Part shown: in pieces, positions 36,174 through 46,646 of the stretch
Layout of the letters: every line of letters starts with the position of its first letter
Numbering within the stretch: position 1 is the stretch's first letter
DNA from: Gordonia alkaliphila
GTDB taxonomy: Bacteria > Actinomycetota > Actinomycetes > Mycobacteriales > Mycobacteriaceae
Direction of reading: 5' to 3'
Length of the DNA: 64,000 bases
Assembly: GCF_023017165.1 (NCBI RefSeq)
Contig: NZ_JALKBW010000001.1
Coordinates: forward strand, 2,480,001 to 2,544,000
Notes under the pieces: model-generated
The model's input: only the letters and a program-made list of their open reading frames with translations
Databases searched by the model: none
Told to the model about the DNA's origin: nothing
Made by a program: the position numbers and the translations under genes

Positions 36174-37439
36174 ATGGCTGCGGGCGGGCACGGTGCGGAG
36201 GAACTTGAACGGTCGACGTGGCAGGCGGGTCCGGGGCCGGTGAGTCCGGCCGTCGCGGACCTGATCCGGGCCGGGGTGCAGGTGATCCTCGAGGCGCCGA
36301 CCGAGTGGACCCAGGCGCTCGACGACAGTGTGCTCGCGGGTGCGGGCATGGGCCTGATCGCCGAGGATCCGGCGCTCACCGAGGTGGTGCTGCGCACCAA
36401 CGCAGGCAACATCGCGCACTGGGCGGCGATGAACGCCGCGCACCCGGGCGAACGCGTGAGCGTCGCGATCACCGACGAGACCGTGGTGTTCGTCCGCGAC
36501 GCGGTGCGCCGCGGCTTCGACTCCGGGGTGCTCGACTCCTTCCGCACCGCACAGAACCTGGCGTGGCGCCTGTGGATGGAGATCTGCTTCGGACTCACCG
36601 ACGATCCGGCGCTCCTGCGCGAACTGTTGGCGGTGACCCTCGATTCGATCGCGCGGTTCGTCGACGACACGGTGTCCGCGCTCGCCGAGATGATCGACGT
36701 GGCGCGCGCCGAACTCGCCGGAGACACGCACGCCCAACGCCGCGCGGCGGTCGCCCTGCTGCTGGAGGGCGCGCCGCTGTCGGAGGCCCGTGCGGTGGCG
36801 CAGCTCGGCTACCGGCTCGACGGGCCGCAACTGGCGGCGGTGATCTCCGGCGGCCCCGAGTCGGGCGCGGATCGGCTGGAAGCGGTCTGCGAGGCGATCA
36901 TGACCGCGAGCGGCATCGCGACCCGGCTCACCGTGCTGGCCGGGGCCTCCCAGCTGTGGGTGTGGTTCCCGGCGGTCACCGTGGACGTGGACGCGGTGCC
37001 GGCCGACGTCGACGACGTGCGAGTGACCCTCGGGGCGCCCGGCGTGGGTCGAGAAGGCTTCCGGCGCAGCCACTTTCAGGCCCTCGCCGCCTTCCGACTG
37101 CTCGGGCGGCTGGGCTCGCAGCGACGCTTCGCGCGCTACGACGAGCTGCGTCTGCTCGAAGTGGTGACCGACGACGATGCGCGCATCGACGAGTTCCTCG
37201 CCGCCACCCTGGGCGATCTGCTCGACGCCGAGCCCGAGCTCGCCGAGTGCCTACGCGTCTGGTTCGCGCAGCGGTGCAATGCCGCCGCCACCGCCCAGCA
37301 GCTGTACACCCACCGCAACACCGTGGTGCGCCGGCTGGCCAAAGCCGAGTCGCTGCTGCCGGTCTCGCTCGCCGAGTCGGCGATCACCGTGGCCGCGGCC
37401 CTGGAGCTGCAGCACTGGCGTCGTCCGGCCTCAGGGTGA
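36174..37439 (+). CDS. PucR/CdaR-type transcriptional regulator
   Basis: 421 aa. The C-terminus carries the PucR helix-turn-helix (FAQRCNAAATAQQLYTHRNT, about 365-385 by my count) preceded by a GGDEF-like middle region, as in CdaR/PucR activators. The N-terminal ~180 residues are helical and probably sense a ligand. ATG at 36174 is preferred; GTG 36156 is in frame but overlaps a possible -10 (CATAAT, 36161-36166) located so that the mRNA would be leaderless. Divergent from the monooxygenase, a likely target. It overlaps the 3' end of prpR by 9 bp. Confidence 0.85.
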   Translation: MAAGGHGAEELERSTWQAGPGPVSPAVADLIRAGVQVILEAPTEWTQALDDSVLAGAGMGLIAEDPALTEVVLRTNAGNIAHWAAMNAAHPGERVSVAITDETVVFVRDAVRRGFDSGVLDSFRTAQNLAWRLWMEICFGLTDDPALLRELLAVTLDSIARFVDDTVSALAEMIDVARAELAGDTHAQRRAAVALLLEGAPLSEARAVAQLGYRLDGPQLAAVISGGPESGADRLEAVCEAIMTASGIATRLTVLAGASQLWVWFPAVTVDVDAVPADVDDVRVTLGAPGVGREGFRRSHFQALAAFRLLGRLGSQRRFARYDELRLLEVVTDDDARIDEFLAATLGDLLDAEPELAECLRVWFAQRCNAAATAQQLYTHRNTVVRRLAKAESLLPVSLAESAITVAAALELQHWRRPASG

Positions 37440-38852
37440 GACCGGCGCGTACGGCGTTGCGGGACTGACCGTTTCGCTGTGCTCGATGGGCGTGCCCAGC
37501 ATCGGAAAGGCGCGCTGGCTGCAGGCCGGGCGCGGACACACCTTGCAGCCCGCGCCGATCGGGACCACGGTGCGCGGCTCGCGCAGATCCACCCCGGTGG
37601 CGTAGATCAGTTCCTCGGCGTGCGCCAGATCGCAGCCCAGGCCGACGGCGAAGTTCGACGGCGTCGCGAGGTGCCCCTGCTGCGCCGGATCGGTGGTCCG
37701 CGCCAACCAGAAGTAGGTGCGGCCGTCGGGCATCCGGGCGAGCTGCGTGTGGATGCGGCCGGGCATGGAGAAGGCGTCGTGCACCACCCACAGCGGGCAG
37801 CTGCCGCCCACCCGGGAGAAGTGAAAAGCGGTGGCGGACTGGCGTTTCGAGATGTTCCCGGCCTTGTCGACCCGGACGAAGATGAACGGCACGCCGCGGT
37901 CGCCGGTGCGCTGCAGCGTCGACAGGCGGTGGCACACGGTCTCGAAACCCACCTCGAAGTCGCGGGCCAGCAGGTCGACGTCGTAGCGCAGCCGGCGGGC
38001 GGCGGCCGCGAACTGCGTGTACGGCAGCAGCAGGGCGCCGGCGAAGTAGTTCGCCAGCCCGGTGCGGGCGACGGCGACCGAACTCGGGTCGACGTCGTCG
38101 ATCAGTCGGTCGATCAGGTCGCGCTGGCTCAGCAGCGCCAGCTGGGTGGCGAGTTGGAAGGCACGCTGGCCCGCGGTGAGGCGGCGGGGCAGATACACGG
38201 TGGCCGTCGCCGGGTCGTAGCGGCGCTTGGGGAGCTCGCTGTCGTCCCCGGGGTCGACACCGCTGATCTGCACCGCGATGCCGTATTCGGCGTCGAGGAA
38301 ACGGGCCAATTGCAGGTCGAGGCCGCCGATGGTCAGGCCGGCGCGCGCGAACAGGTCCTCGGCGGCCGCGTCGAGTTCGGGCAGGTGATTGCGGCGGTCG
38401 TAGAAGTAGTCGCGGACCTGCTCGAACGGGGTGCCGCCCACCGTCTCGGCGTTGGCGGCGACGGCGCCGAGAGTCCCGCGCATGCTCTCCAGCTCGCTGG
38501 TCGCGGCGGTCAGGCGCCGCTGCAGCGCCACCAGCGTCTGGCCGACGCCCGGCATGCGGGCCACCAGTTCGCTGATCTCCGCGGTGGACGGGGTCTGGTC
38601 GCCGTGCTCCAGGAGGATGTCGGCGAGGTCGGCGGTGAGGCGGGCGTCGCCGTCGGCCGCGAAGAAGTCCGGCGCCAACTCGAACTCGCGCGTCAGGCGC
38701 AGCAGCACCGGGACGGTGATCGGCCGCTGGTCGTTCTCCAGCTGATTGACGTAGCTGGTCGAGAGCTCCAGCCGGCGCGCCAGCGTCGCCTGGCTGACCC
38801 CGCGTTCCTCGCGCAACCGGCGCAGTCGCGCGCCCACGTACGTCTTGGCCAT
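37431..38852 (-). CDS. prpR: PrpR/RamB-type regulator of propionate metabolism
   Basis: 473 aa. N-terminal XRE helix-turn-helix (RLRRLREERGVSQATLARRL, then STSYVNQLENDQRPIT), a long helical region, an IrrE/peptidase-like middle domain, and a C-terminal DUF2083 short-chain acyl-CoA-sensing domain. The C-terminal Cys residues (one in GSCPLW, one in GLGCDLA, CKVC and ACSQ near residue 440) match the [4Fe-4S] ligands described for M. tuberculosis PrpR. ATG 38852 begins the HTH domain; the longer frame to 38978 runs over the promoter. Divergent from prpDBC. Confidence 0.92.
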   Translation of the reverse strand: MAKTYVGARLRRLREERGVSQATLARRLELSTSYVNQLENDQRPITVPVLLRLTREFELAPDFFAADGDARLTADLADILLEHGDQTPSTAEISELVARMPGVGQTLVALQRRLTAATSELESMRGTLGAVAANAETVGGTPFEQVRDYFYDRRNHLPELDAAAEDLFARAGLTIGGLDLQLARFLDAEYGIAVQISGVDPGDDSELPKRRYDPATATVYLPRRLTAGQRAFQLATQLALLSQRDLIDRLIDDVDPSSVAVARTGLANYFAGALLLPYTQFAAAARRLRYDVDLLARDFEVGFETVCHRLSTLQRTGDRGVPFIFVRVDKAGNISKRQSATAFHFSRVGGSCPLWVVHDAFSMPGRIHTQLARMPDGRTYFWLARTTDPAQQGHLATPSNFAVGLGCDLAHAEELIYATGVDLREPRTVVPIGAGCKVCPRPACSQRAFPMLGTPIEHSETVSPATPYAPVSP

Positions 38853-38882
38853 GGGGACAGCGTAGTGGCCCCGGCGTCCGCA

Positions 38883-38929
38883 ACCTTCGCAAGGTGTCGG
38901 AGAAAAATTTGCAGAAATACGCATTTGCC
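38883..38929. promoter_or_regulatory. Cluster of PrpR/RamB-like boxes between prpR and prpD
   Basis: The 118-bp divergent gap is AT-richer than its surroundings. It contains ACCTTCGCAAGGT (38883-38895, 5-bp arms), AAATTTGCA (38905-38913) and GCATTTGCC (38921-38929). RamB/PrpR proteins recognise TTTGCAAA-type sequences, and these three elements are close variants spaced 16-22 bp apart. A further CTTTCGCA (38934-38941) may be a fourth half-site. Together they suggest cooperative binding controlling both prpR and prpDBC. Confidence 0.6.
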
Positions 38930-38970
38930 AGGTCTTTCGCAGTCCTATCGGGTCTGCGTACGGTGCGAAC

Positions 38971-40473
38971 ATGATCAATCACGAGGTGTACACCCGTCGC
39001 AGTGCCGAGGCCTTCCCGAAGGAAGAGCACCTGGCTTACAAGATCGCGCAGATCGCCGTCGACCCCGTCGAGGTCCCCGAGGAAACGGCCGAGATGATCG
39101 TCAACCGGATCATCGACAACGCCGCGGTGAGCGCCGCGTCGGTGGCCCGTCGACCGGTCACCAGTGCCCGCCGGCAGGCGCAGAGCCGGCCGCTGGCCGG
39201 CGGCGCGACGGTGTTCGGCATCGACGGCGAGTACGCCCCGGAGTGGGCCGCGTGGGCCAACGGCGTCGCGGTCCGCGAACTCGACTTCCACGACACGTTC
39301 CTGGCCGCCGAGTACAGCCACCCGGGCGACAACATCCCCGCCCTGGTCGCCGTCGGCCAGCGCGTGGGCGCCAGCGGCCGCGACCTGATCCGCGGCCTCG
39401 CCACCGCCTACGAGGTGCAGGTGGATCTGGTGCGCGGCATCTGCCTGCACGAGCACAAGATCGACCACGTCGCCCACCTCGGCCCGTCGGTGGCCGCCGG
39501 CCTGGGCACCATGCTGGGCCTGCCGATCGACACGATCTACCAGGCCGTCGGTCAGGCCCTGCACCTGACCACCGCCACCCGCCAGTCGCGCAAGGGCGAG
39601 ATCTCCAGTTGGAAGGCGTACGCCCCGGCGCTGGCCGGCAAGGTGGCGGTGGAGGCCGTGGACCGCGCCATGCGCGGTGAGGGTGCGCCGTCGCCGATCT
39701 GGGAGGGCGAGGACGGCGTCATCGCCTGGCTGCTCGGCGGCCCGGACGCCCGCTACACGGTGCCGCTGCCCGGACCGGGCGAGGCCAAGCGCGGCATCCT
39801 GGACACGTACACCAAGGAACATTCGGCCGAATACCAGAGTCAGGCGCCGATCGACCTGGCCCGTCGGATGCGCGCGCGGATCGCCGACGTCGCCGACATC
39901 GAGTCGATCGTGCTGCACACCAGCCACCACACGCACTACGTGATCGGCACCGGCTCGGGTGATCCGCAGAAGTTCGACCCGAATGCCAGCCGGGAGACCC
40001 TCGACCACTCGGTGATGTACATCTTCGCCGTGGCCCTGCAGGACGGGGAGTGGGACCACGAGCGCAGCTACGCGCCCGAGCGCGCGCGGCGCGCCGACAC
40101 CGTGGAGCTGTGGAACAAGATCTCCACCGTCGAGGACCCGGAGTGGACCCGCCGCTACCACTCGACCGATCCGAACGAGAAGGCCTTCGGCGCCCGCGCG
40201 GTGATCACCATGGCCGACGGCGAGGTGATCGTCGACGAGCTGGCGGTGGCCGACGCCCACCCGCTGGGCGCGCGGCCGTTCGCGCGGGAGCAGTACCTGG
40301 GCAAGTTCGCCGCGATGGCCGACGGCGTGGTCGACGCCGCCGAGCAGGAGCGGTTCGTGGCGGCGGCGACCGGTCTGGCCGACCTCCCGGCCGGTGGGCT
40401 GGGCGGCCTGAACGTGCGGGTGCTCGGCGACGTGCTGGCCTCGGCGCCCGCGACCGGCGAGGGCATCCTCTGA
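38971..40473 (+). CDS. prpD: 2-methylcitrate dehydratase
   Basis: 500 aa MmgE/PrpD-family enzyme dehydrating 2-methylcitrate to 2-methyl-cis-aconitate in propionyl-CoA breakdown. Visible landmarks are [52 protein letters not shown] and [18 protein letters not shown]. Full length. ATG 38971. Its stop codon overlaps the prpB start (TGATG). Same gene set and order as the mycobacterial prpDC locus, but with prpB present. Confidence 0.95.
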   Translation: MINHEVYTRRSAEAFPKEEHLAYKIAQIAVDPVEVPEETAEMIVNRIIDNAAVSAASVARRPVTSARRQAQSRPLAGGATVFGIDGEYAPEWAAWANGVAVRELDFHDTFLAAEYSHPGDNIPALVAVGQRVGASGRDLIRGLATAYEVQVDLVRGICLHEHKIDHVAHLGPSVAAGLGTMLGLPIDTIYQAVGQALHLTTATRQSRKGEISSWKAYAPALAGKVAVEAVDRAMRGEGAPSPIWEGEDGVIAWLLGGPDARYTVPLPGPGEAKRGILDTYTKEHSAEYQSQAPIDLARRMRARIADVADIESIVLHTSHHTHYVIGTGSGDPQKFDPNASRETLDHSVMYIFAVALQDGEWDHERSYAPERARRADTVELWNKISTVEDPEWTRRYHSTDPNEKAFGARAVITMADGEVIVDELAVADAHPLGARPFAREQYLGKFAAMADGVVDAAEQERFVAAATGLADLPAGGLGGLNVRVLGDVLASAPATGEGIL

Positions 40474-41387
40474 TGCGCCTGTTCTCCTCGGGCGTCACCG
40501 ACGCCGACAAGCGGAAGGCACTGCGCGCCGGGCTCGCCTCCGGCGACCTGCAGCGCTGGCCGGGGGCGTTCTCGCCGTTGGTCGCCAAGATCGTCGCCGA
40601 CGCCGGGTTCGAGGGCGTCTACGTCTCCGGGGCCGCGCTGTCGGCCGACCTGGGTCTGCCCGACATCGGGTTGACGACGCTCACCGAGGTCGCCGCCCGC
40701 GGCGGCGCGATCGCCCGCGCCACCGACCTGCCGACGCTGATCGACGCCGACACCGGCTTCGGCGAACCGATGAGTGCCGCGCGCACCGTCGCAGCGCTCG
40801 AGGATGCCGGGCTGGCCGGGTGCCACCTGGAAGACCAGGTGAACCCGAAGCGCTGCGGCCACCTCGACGGCAAGGAAGTGGTCCCGACGACGGAGATGGT
40901 CCGCCGACTGGGCGCCGCGGTCAGCGCCCGCCGGGACGAGAACTTCGTGATCTGCGCGCGCACCGACGCCCGCGGCGTGGAGGGACTCGACGCCGCGATC
41001 GCCCGGGCCACCGAGTACGCGGCCGCCGGTGCCGACCTGATCTTCACCGAGGCACTCGCCGACCTCGACGAGTTCGCACGCTTCCGCGACGCGGTGGACG
41101 TGCCGCTGCTGGCCAACATGACCGAGTTCGGCAAGTCCGAACTGCTGACCGCCGACCAACTGCGGTCCATCGGCTACAACGCGGTGATCTACCCGGTCAC
41201 CACGCTGCGGCTGGCGATGGGCGCCGTCGAATCCGGGCTCGCCGCGATCGCCGCCGACGGCACCCAGGCCGGCGTCGTCGACCGCATGCAGCATCGTGCG
41301 CGCCTCTACGAGTTCCTGCAGTACGCCGACTACAACGCCTTCGACTCCGAGATCTTCACCTACAGCCGCCCGGGAGGGACGTCATGA
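40473..41387 (+). CDS. prpB: 2-methylisocitrate lyase
   Basis: 304 aa isocitrate-lyase-superfamily barrel cleaving 2-methylisocitrate to pyruvate and succinate. Motifs are GVYVSGAALSADLGLPD, DADTGFGEP (Mg-binding), HLEDQVNPKRCGH with the catalytic Cys of KRCGH, and CARTDARGVEGLD. Overlaps prpD (TGATG) and prpC (ATGA) on either side, so the operon is tightly coupled. M. tuberculosis lacks a dedicated PrpB and uses isocitrate lyase; this organism does not need to. Confidence 0.95.
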   Translation: MRLFSSGVTDADKRKALRAGLASGDLQRWPGAFSPLVAKIVADAGFEGVYVSGAALSADLGLPDIGLTTLTEVAARGGAIARATDLPTLIDADTGFGEPMSAARTVAALEDAGLAGCHLEDQVNPKRCGHLDGKEVVPTTEMVRRLGAAVSARRDENFVICARTDARGVEGLDAAIARATEYAAAGADLIFTEALADLDEFARFRDAVDVPLLANMTEFGKSELLTADQLRSIGYNAVIYPVTTLRLAMGAVESGLAAIAADGTQAGVVDRMQHRARLYEFLQYADYNAFDSEIFTYSRPGGTS

Positions 41388-42523
41388 CCGACATCGGTGC
41401 CACAGAAATCCGGAAGGGCCTCGCGGGCGTGGTGGTGGACACCACCGCCGTGTCCAAGGTGGTCCCCGAGACCAACAGCCTCACCTACCGCGGCTACGCG
41501 GCAGCGGACCTCGCGACCACCAAGAGCTTCGAGGAGGTGGCCTACCTGCTCTGGTACGGCGAACTGCCGACGGCGGGGCAGCTGGCGCTGTTCACCCAGC
41601 GCGAGCGCGCGAACCGGCGGCTGAACCGGTCGGCGCAGGCGGTGCTGAACCGGATCCCGGAGACCTGCCACCCGATGGACGTGATGCGGACCATGGTGAG
41701 CTACCTCGGCAGCGAGGACCCGGACGAGGACGTCCCGACCGCGGCGGCGAACCTGGACAAGGCGCTGCGCCTGCTCGGAGTGCTGCCGACCATCGTCGCC
41801 GCCGACTTCCGACGACGCCGCGGGCTGGCGCCGATCGACCCGCACCACGGCCTCAGCTACGCCGAGAACTTCCTGAACATGTGCTTCGGCGAGGTGCCCG
41901 ACCCTGTCATCGTGGAGGCGTTCAACCAGTCGATGGTGCTGTACGCCGAGCACAGCTTCAACGCCTCGACGTTCGCCGCGCGGGTGGTCACGTCCACGCA
42001 GTCGGACCTGTACAGCGCGGTGACCGCCGCGATCGGGGCGCTCAAGGGCTCGCTGCACGGCGGCGCCAACGAGGCCGTGATGGCGGACATGATCGAGATC
42101 GGCGCCCCGGAGAACGCCCGCGCCTGGCTCACGGCCAAGCTCGACGCCAAGGACAAGGTGATGGGTTTCGGCCACCGCGTCTACAAGCGCGGCGACTCGC
42201 GGGTGCCCACGATGTACGACGCGCTGGTGCAGGTCTCCGCCCACTGTGTGCAGTCAGATCCGAGCGCGGGCCGCTGGCTCGAGATCTACCGCGAACTCGC
42301 CGCCGCGATGGACGAGCGTACCGGCATCCAGCCCAACCTGGACTTCCCGACCGGGCCGGCCTACTACCTGATGGGCTTCGACGTCCCGATGTTCACGCCG
42401 CTGTTCGTGATGAGCCGGATCACCGGGTGGACCGCGCACATCGTCGAACAGACCCGGTCGAATGCGCTCATCCGGCCGCTCTCCGCGTACGACGGGCCCG
42501 TTCAGCGCCCCGTTCCCGCGTAA
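41384..42523 (+). CDS. prpC: 2-methylcitrate synthase
   Basis: 379 aa citrate-synthase-family enzyme condensing propionyl-CoA with oxaloacetate. Active-site His residues are in SLHGGANEAV and MGFGHRVYKRGDSR, and the catalytic Asp in PNLDFPTGPAYY. The short length and its place behind prpDB favour methylcitrate synthase over housekeeping citrate synthase. ATG 41384 overlaps the prpB stop. Last gene of prpDBC, followed by a hairpin and pyc. Confidence 0.94.
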   Translation: MTDIGATEIRKGLAGVVVDTTAVSKVVPETNSLTYRGYAAADLATTKSFEEVAYLLWYGELPTAGQLALFTQRERANRRLNRSAQAVLNRIPETCHPMDVMRTMVSYLGSEDPDEDVPTAAANLDKALRLLGVLPTIVAADFRRRRGLAPIDPHHGLSYAENFLNMCFGEVPDPVIVEAFNQSMVLYAEHSFNASTFAARVVTSTQSDLYSAVTAAIGALKGSLHGGANEAVMADMIEIGAPENARAWLTAKLDAKDKVMGFGHRVYKRGDSRVPTMYDALVQVSAHCVQSDPSAGRWLEIYRELAAAMDERTGIQPNLDFPTGPAYYLMGFDVPMFTPLFVMSRITGWTAHIVEQTRSNALIRPLSAYDGPVQRPVPA

Positions 42524-42546
42524 TTCTCTACCGTTTTCCGTAGCGG

Positions 42547-42568
42547 CCGGCGCGTCGACGTGCGCCGG
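42547..42568 (+). terminator. Hairpin between prpC and pyc
   Basis: CCGGCGC at 42547-42553 and GCGCCGG at 42562-42568 form a 7-bp stem around an 8-nt loop, 23 bp after prpC. There is no T-run. It may end the prp transcript or only attenuate read-through into pyc, 23 bp downstream. Confidence 0.35.
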
Positions 42569-42590
42569 TGCATCGACAGTGAGGCATGAC

Positions 42591-45500
42591 ATGTTCGGCA
42601 AAGTCCTGGTGGCCAACCGCGGCGAGATCGCGGTGCGCGCATTCCGCGCCGCGTACGAGCTCGGCATGGGCACGGTGGCGGTCTATCCGGTGGAGGATCG
42701 TAACTGCGTGCACCGGGGGAAGGCCGACCAGTCGTATCAGATCGGCGAACCCGGGCATCCCGTCCAGGCGTACCTGTCGGTCGACGAGATCCTGCGGGTG
42801 GCCCGGCACTGCGGGGCCGACGCCGTGTACCCCGGCTACGGTTTCGCGTCGGAGAACCCGGAACTGGCCGCCGCCTGTGCCGACGCCGGCATCACCTTCG
42901 TGGGGCCCAGCGCCGCGGTGCTGGAGCTGACCGGCGACAAGAAGCGGTCGGTGCAGGCGGCCCGGGAGGCCGGGCTGCCGGTGCTGGCCGGCAGCGAGCC
43001 GTCGTCGGACGTCGACGAACTGCTCGCGGCGGCCGCCGACATGTCGTTCCCGATCTTCGTGAAGGCGGTGGCCGGCGGCGGCGGGCGCGGGATGCGTCGG
43101 GTCGACGACCCGGCCGAGCTGGCCGAGGCGATCGGGGCCGCGTCCCGCGAGGCGGCGGCGGCCTTCGGCAACCCGACCGTTTTCCTGGAGCAGGCCGTGG
43201 TGAACCCGCGGCACATCGAGGTGCAGATCCTCGCCGACGCCCGCGGCGATGTGGTGCACCTGTACGAACGCGACTGCTCGCTGCAGCGGCGGCACCAGAA
43301 GGTCATCGAGATCGCGCCCGCACCGAACCTGGATCCGGTTCTGCGGCAACGCATCTGCGACGACGCGGTGCGCTTCGCCCGGCACATCGGCTACTCGTGC
43401 GCGGGCACCGTCGAGTTCCTGGTCGACGAGCGCGGCGGCCACTTCTTCATCGAGATGAACCCGCGGATCCAGGTGGAGCACACCGTCACCGAAGAGGTGA
43501 CCGACGTGGACCTGGTCGCCGCGCAGCTGCGCATCGCCGCAGGGGAGACGCTCGCCGATCTGGGGCTGTCGCAGGACGCGATCGCCCTGCACGGCGCCGC
43601 GCTGCAGTGCCGCATCACCACCGAGAACCCGGCCGACGGCTTCCGGCCGGACACCGGACAGATCAACGTCTACCGCGCACCCGGCGGCACCGGCGTCCGC
43701 CTGGACGGCGCCGCGGCACTCGGCAGCGAGATCACCGGCTACTTCGACTCGATGCTGGTGAAGCTGACCTGCCGCGGCCGCGACTTCGCCACGGCGGTGA
43801 CCCGCGCGCAGCGGGCGCTGGCCGAGTTCAAGATCCGCGGCGTGCACACCAACATCGACTACCTCAGCGCGGTGCTGGCCGACCCGGACTTCCAAGCCGG
43901 GGCGATCACGACGTCGTTCATCGACGAACGCCCGGAACTGCTTACCGCGGTGCGCTCGTCCGAGCGCGGCTCGCGGCTGCTGAACTACCTGGCCGACGTG
44001 ACCGTGCACCGCCCGCACGGCCTGGTGCCGACGGCCGTGCACCCGCACACCAAGCTGCCGCCGCTGAGCCCGGAACTGCTTGCCGATCCGCCCGCCGGGT
44101 CCAAGCAGCGCTTGGATGCGTTGGGGCCCACCGGTTTCGCGCGGGCCCTGCGCGAGCAGAAGGCGCTCGCGGTGACCGACACGACCTTCCGGGACGCTCA
44201 CCAGTCGCTGCTCGCCACCCGCGTGCGCACCAGCGGCCTGGTGTCGGTGGCGCCGTATGTGGCCGCCCAGACCCCCGAGTTGCTGTCGGTGGAGTGCTGG
44301 GGCGGGGCCACCTTCGACGTGGCGCTGCGCTTCCTCAAGGAGGATCCGTGGGAACGCCTGGAACGGATCCGGGCGGCCCTGCCGAACATCTGCCTGCAGA
44401 TGCTGCTGCGCGGCAAGAACACCGTCGGCTACACCCCGTACCCGGTGGAGGTGACACAGGCGTTCGTCGAGGAGGCGGCGCGCACCGGTGTGGACATCTT
44501 CCGCATCTTCGACGCCCTCAACAGCGTCGACGCCATGCGTCCGGCGATCGACGCGGTACTCGCCACCGGCACCACGGTGGCCGAGGTGGCGTTGAGCTAC
44601 ACCGGCGACCTCGCCGACCCCGCCGAAGACCTGTACACGCTGGACTACTACCTGGCCCTGGCCGAGCAGATCGTCGAGGCCGGCGCGCACGTGCTGGCCA
44701 TCAAGGACATGGCCGGACTGCTCCGCCCGGCGGCCGCGCGGACCCTGGTGGGTGCGTTGCGTCGCGAGTTCGACCTGCCCATCCACGTGCACACCCACGA
44801 CACCCCCGGCGGCCAGCTGGCCACCTACCTGGCGGCGTGGGAGGCCGGCGCCGACGCGGTCGACGGTGCGAGCGCACCGCTGTCGGGCACCACCAGCCAG
44901 CCGTCGCTGTCGGCGATTGTCGCGGCGGCCGCGCACACCGAGTACGACACCGGGCTGGATCTGGACAAGGTGACGTCGCTGGAGCCGTACTGGGAGACGT
45001 TGCGGCGTATGTACGGGACCTTCGAGTCCGGCGTCCCCGCGCCCACCGGGCGCGTGTACGACCACGAGATCCCCGGCGGCCAGCTCTCCAACCTGCGCCA
45101 GCAGGCCATCTCGCTCGGCGTGGGCGACCGCTTCGAAGCCGTCGAGAACGCGTACGCCGGCGCCAACCGGCTGCTCGGACGGCCGGTGAAGGTGACGCCG
45201 TCGTCGAAGGTGGTCGGCGATCTGGCACTCGCCTTCGTCGCGCAGGGCATCACCGCCGCCGACTTCGCCGCCGACCCCACCGCCTACGACATCCCGGACT
45301 CGGTGGTCGGTTTCCTGGCCGGCGAACTCGGGGTGCCCGCCGCGGGCTGGCCGGAGCCGCTGCGCGAGCAGGTGCTGGCCGGACGCAGCGTGCACCAGGC
45401 CGAGGAGACGGTCGACGCCGCCGACAGCGCCGCGCTGAAAGTGCCCGGCGATCAGCGGCGCGCCACCCTCAACCGGCTGCTCTTCCCCGGCCCCACCGCG

Positions 45501-45980
45501 GAGTACCAGGCGCACGTGGCCGAATACGGCGACACCTCGCGACTTGCGGCCTACCAGTTCTTCTACGGGCTGCAGCAGGGACTCGAGCACCGAGTTCGCC
45601 TGCGCGACGGCGTCGACCTGCTCATCCGCCTGGAAGCGGTGTCCGAGCCCGACGCCGCGGGCATCCGCACGGTGATGTGCACCTTGAACGGTGAGTTGCG
45701 GCCGGTGCCGGTGCTCGACCGCAGCGCCGATGTGTCCACCGAGGTGCGCGAGCGCGCCGACGCCGGCAACCCCGCGCACGTCGGCGCGCCGTTCTCCGGC
45801 GTGGTCACGGTGACCGTCGCGGTGGGCGAGCAAGTGGCCCCGGGCGGCGTGATCGGCACCATCGAGGCGATGAAGATGGAGGCCTCGATCACCGCGCCCG
45901 CCGGCGGCACGGTCCGCCGGATCACCGTCGGACCGGCCACCGAAGTGGGCGCCGGCGACCTGCTCGTCGAGTTCGAGTAG
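42591..45980 (+). CDS. pyc: Pyruvate carboxylase
   Basis: 1129 aa single-chain biotin enzyme making oxaloacetate from pyruvate, bicarbonate and ATP. Domain order is biotin carboxylase ([12 protein letters not shown] at residue 5, [30 protein letters not shown]), carboxyltransferase ([18 protein letters not shown] near 530, [20 protein letters not shown] with the metal-binding His pair) and C-terminal biotin domain (IEAMKMEAS, biotinyl-Lys near 1094). ATG 42591 starts the family sequence; the longer frame to 42462 lies inside prpC. Placed behind prpDBC, it can convert pyruvate from PrpB into the PrpC co-substrate. Confidence 0.96.
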   Translation: MFGKVLVANRGEIAVRAFRAAYELGMGTVAVYPVEDRNCVHRGKADQSYQIGEPGHPVQAYLSVDEILRVARHCGADAVYPGYGFASENPELAAACADAGITFVGPSAAVLELTGDKKRSVQAAREAGLPVLAGSEPSSDVDELLAAAADMSFPIFVKAVAGGGGRGMRRVDDPAELAEAIGAASREAAAAFGNPTVFLEQAVVNPRHIEVQILADARGDVVHLYERDCSLQRRHQKVIEIAPAPNLDPVLRQRICDDAVRFARHIGYSCAGTVEFLVDERGGHFFIEMNPRIQVEHTVTEEVTDVDLVAAQLRIAAGETLADLGLSQDAIALHGAALQCRITTENPADGFRPDTGQINVYRAPGGTGVRLDGAAALGSEITGYFDSMLVKLTCRGRDFATAVTRAQRALAEFKIRGVHTNIDYLSAVLADPDFQAGAITTSFIDERPELLTAVRSSERGSRLLNYLADVTVHRPHGLVPTAVHPHTKLPPLSPELLADPPAGSKQRLDALGPTGFARALREQKALAVTDTTFRDAHQSLLATRVRTSGLVSVAPYVAAQTPELLSVECWGGATFDVALRFLKEDPWERLERIRAALPNICLQMLLRGKNTVGYTPYPVEVTQAFVEEAARTGVDIFRIFDALNSVDAMRPAIDAVLATGTTVAEVALSYTGDLADPAEDLYTLDYYLALAEQIVEAGAHVLAIKDMAGLLRPAAARTLVGALRREFDLPIHVHTHDTPGGQLATYLAAWEAGADAVDGASAPLSGTTSQPSLSAIVAAAAHTEYDTGLDLDKVTSLEPYWETLRRMYGTFESGVPAPTGRVYDHEIPGGQLSNLRQQAISLGVGDRFEAVENAYAGANRLLGRPVKVTPSSKVVGDLALAFVAQGITAADFAADPTAYDIPDSVVGFLAGELGVPAAGWPEPLREQVLAGRSVHQAEETVDAADSAALKVPGDQRRATLNRLLFPGPTAEYQAHVAEYGDTSRLAAYQFFYGLQQGLEHRVRLRDGVDLLIRLEAVSEPDAAGIRTVMCTLNGELRPVPVLDRSADVSTEVRERADAGNPAHVGAPFSGVVTVTVAVGEQVAPGGVIGTIEAMKMEASITAPAGGTVRRITVGPATEVGAGDLLVEFE

Positions 45981-46015
45981 CCGCTGCCGGGCGCCGGGTG
46001 ACTGTCCGGTAGCGG
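45981..46015 (+). terminator. Hairpin after pyc
   Basis: CCGCTGCCGG (45981-45990) pairs with CCGGTAGCGG (46006-46015) with one G-U pair and a 15-nt loop, starting immediately at the pyc stop. Weak evidence for a terminator because no T-run follows. Confidence 0.35.
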
Positions 46016-46032
46016 CCGGGTGGGGTAGACCC

Positions 46033-46638
46033 ATGGGTATGGAACTGACCCGGGAGCTGGCCGAGCAGCGCCTGTCGGCGTGGGAGCGACGGGCGATCGA
46101 CGACGCCGCGTTGAAGCCGTCGGCGGTGGCCATCACCGTGGCACCGGTCGACGGCGAGCGCGGCATCTGGGTGGCGCGACGGCCGTCGACGCTGCGCAGC
46201 CACGCCAACCAGTTCGCGCTGCCCGGCGGCCGCCTGGACCCCGGGGAGACCCCGGTGCAGGCCGCGCTGCGCGAGCTCGACGAGGAACTCGGGGTCTCGC
46301 TCGGCGAGGACTCGGTGGTCGGTCTGCTCGACGACTACGCCACCCGCTCGGGCTATCTGATGACGCCGGTGGTGTGCTGGATCGACGAACCGGTGACCCC
46401 GGCGCCCAGCCCGGACGAGGTGGACCAGCTGTTCTACGTCACCCTCGACGAGGTGACCGCCCCGGCGGTGTTCGACACCATCGCGCAGTCACCCCGGCCG
46501 GTGATCCGGCTGCCGATCATGAACCGGTGGGTGCACGCGCCCACCGCGGCGGTGATCTACCAGTTCGCGCAGGTGGTGGTCCTCGGGCTCGACACCCGGG
46601 TGGACCACCTGGAGCAGCCGGTCTTCGCCTGGCGCTGA
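46033..46638 (+). CDS. Nudix hydrolase, probable CoA pyrophosphatase
   Basis: 201 aa. The Nudix box is complete: [24 protein letters not shown]. It is preceded by [13 protein letters not shown], which resembles the extra motif of the CoA pyrophosphatase subgroup (LRxHxGQxxFPGG). That subgroup cleaves CoA to phosphopantetheine and 3',5'-ADP. ATG 46033 is used; ATG 46039 is two codons in. Its neighbour is a CoA-linked C3 metabolic locus. Converges on metE with a hairpin between them. Confidence 0.88.
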   Translation: MGMELTRELAEQRLSAWERRAIDDAALKPSAVAITVAPVDGERGIWVARRPSTLRSHANQFALPGGRLDPGETPVQAALRELDEELGVSLGEDSVVGLLDDYATRSGYLMTPVVCWIDEPVTPAPSPDEVDQLFYVTLDEVTAPAVFDTIAQSPRPVIRLPIMNRWVHAPTAAVIYQFAQVVVLGLDTRVDHLEQPVFAWR

Positions 46639-46646
46639 CGCGCGGG

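Noticed and set aside
42528..46208. A 1226-codon minus-strand open frame opposite pyc
   Set aside because: Antisense shadow of a clear pyruvate carboxylase; no domain signature.
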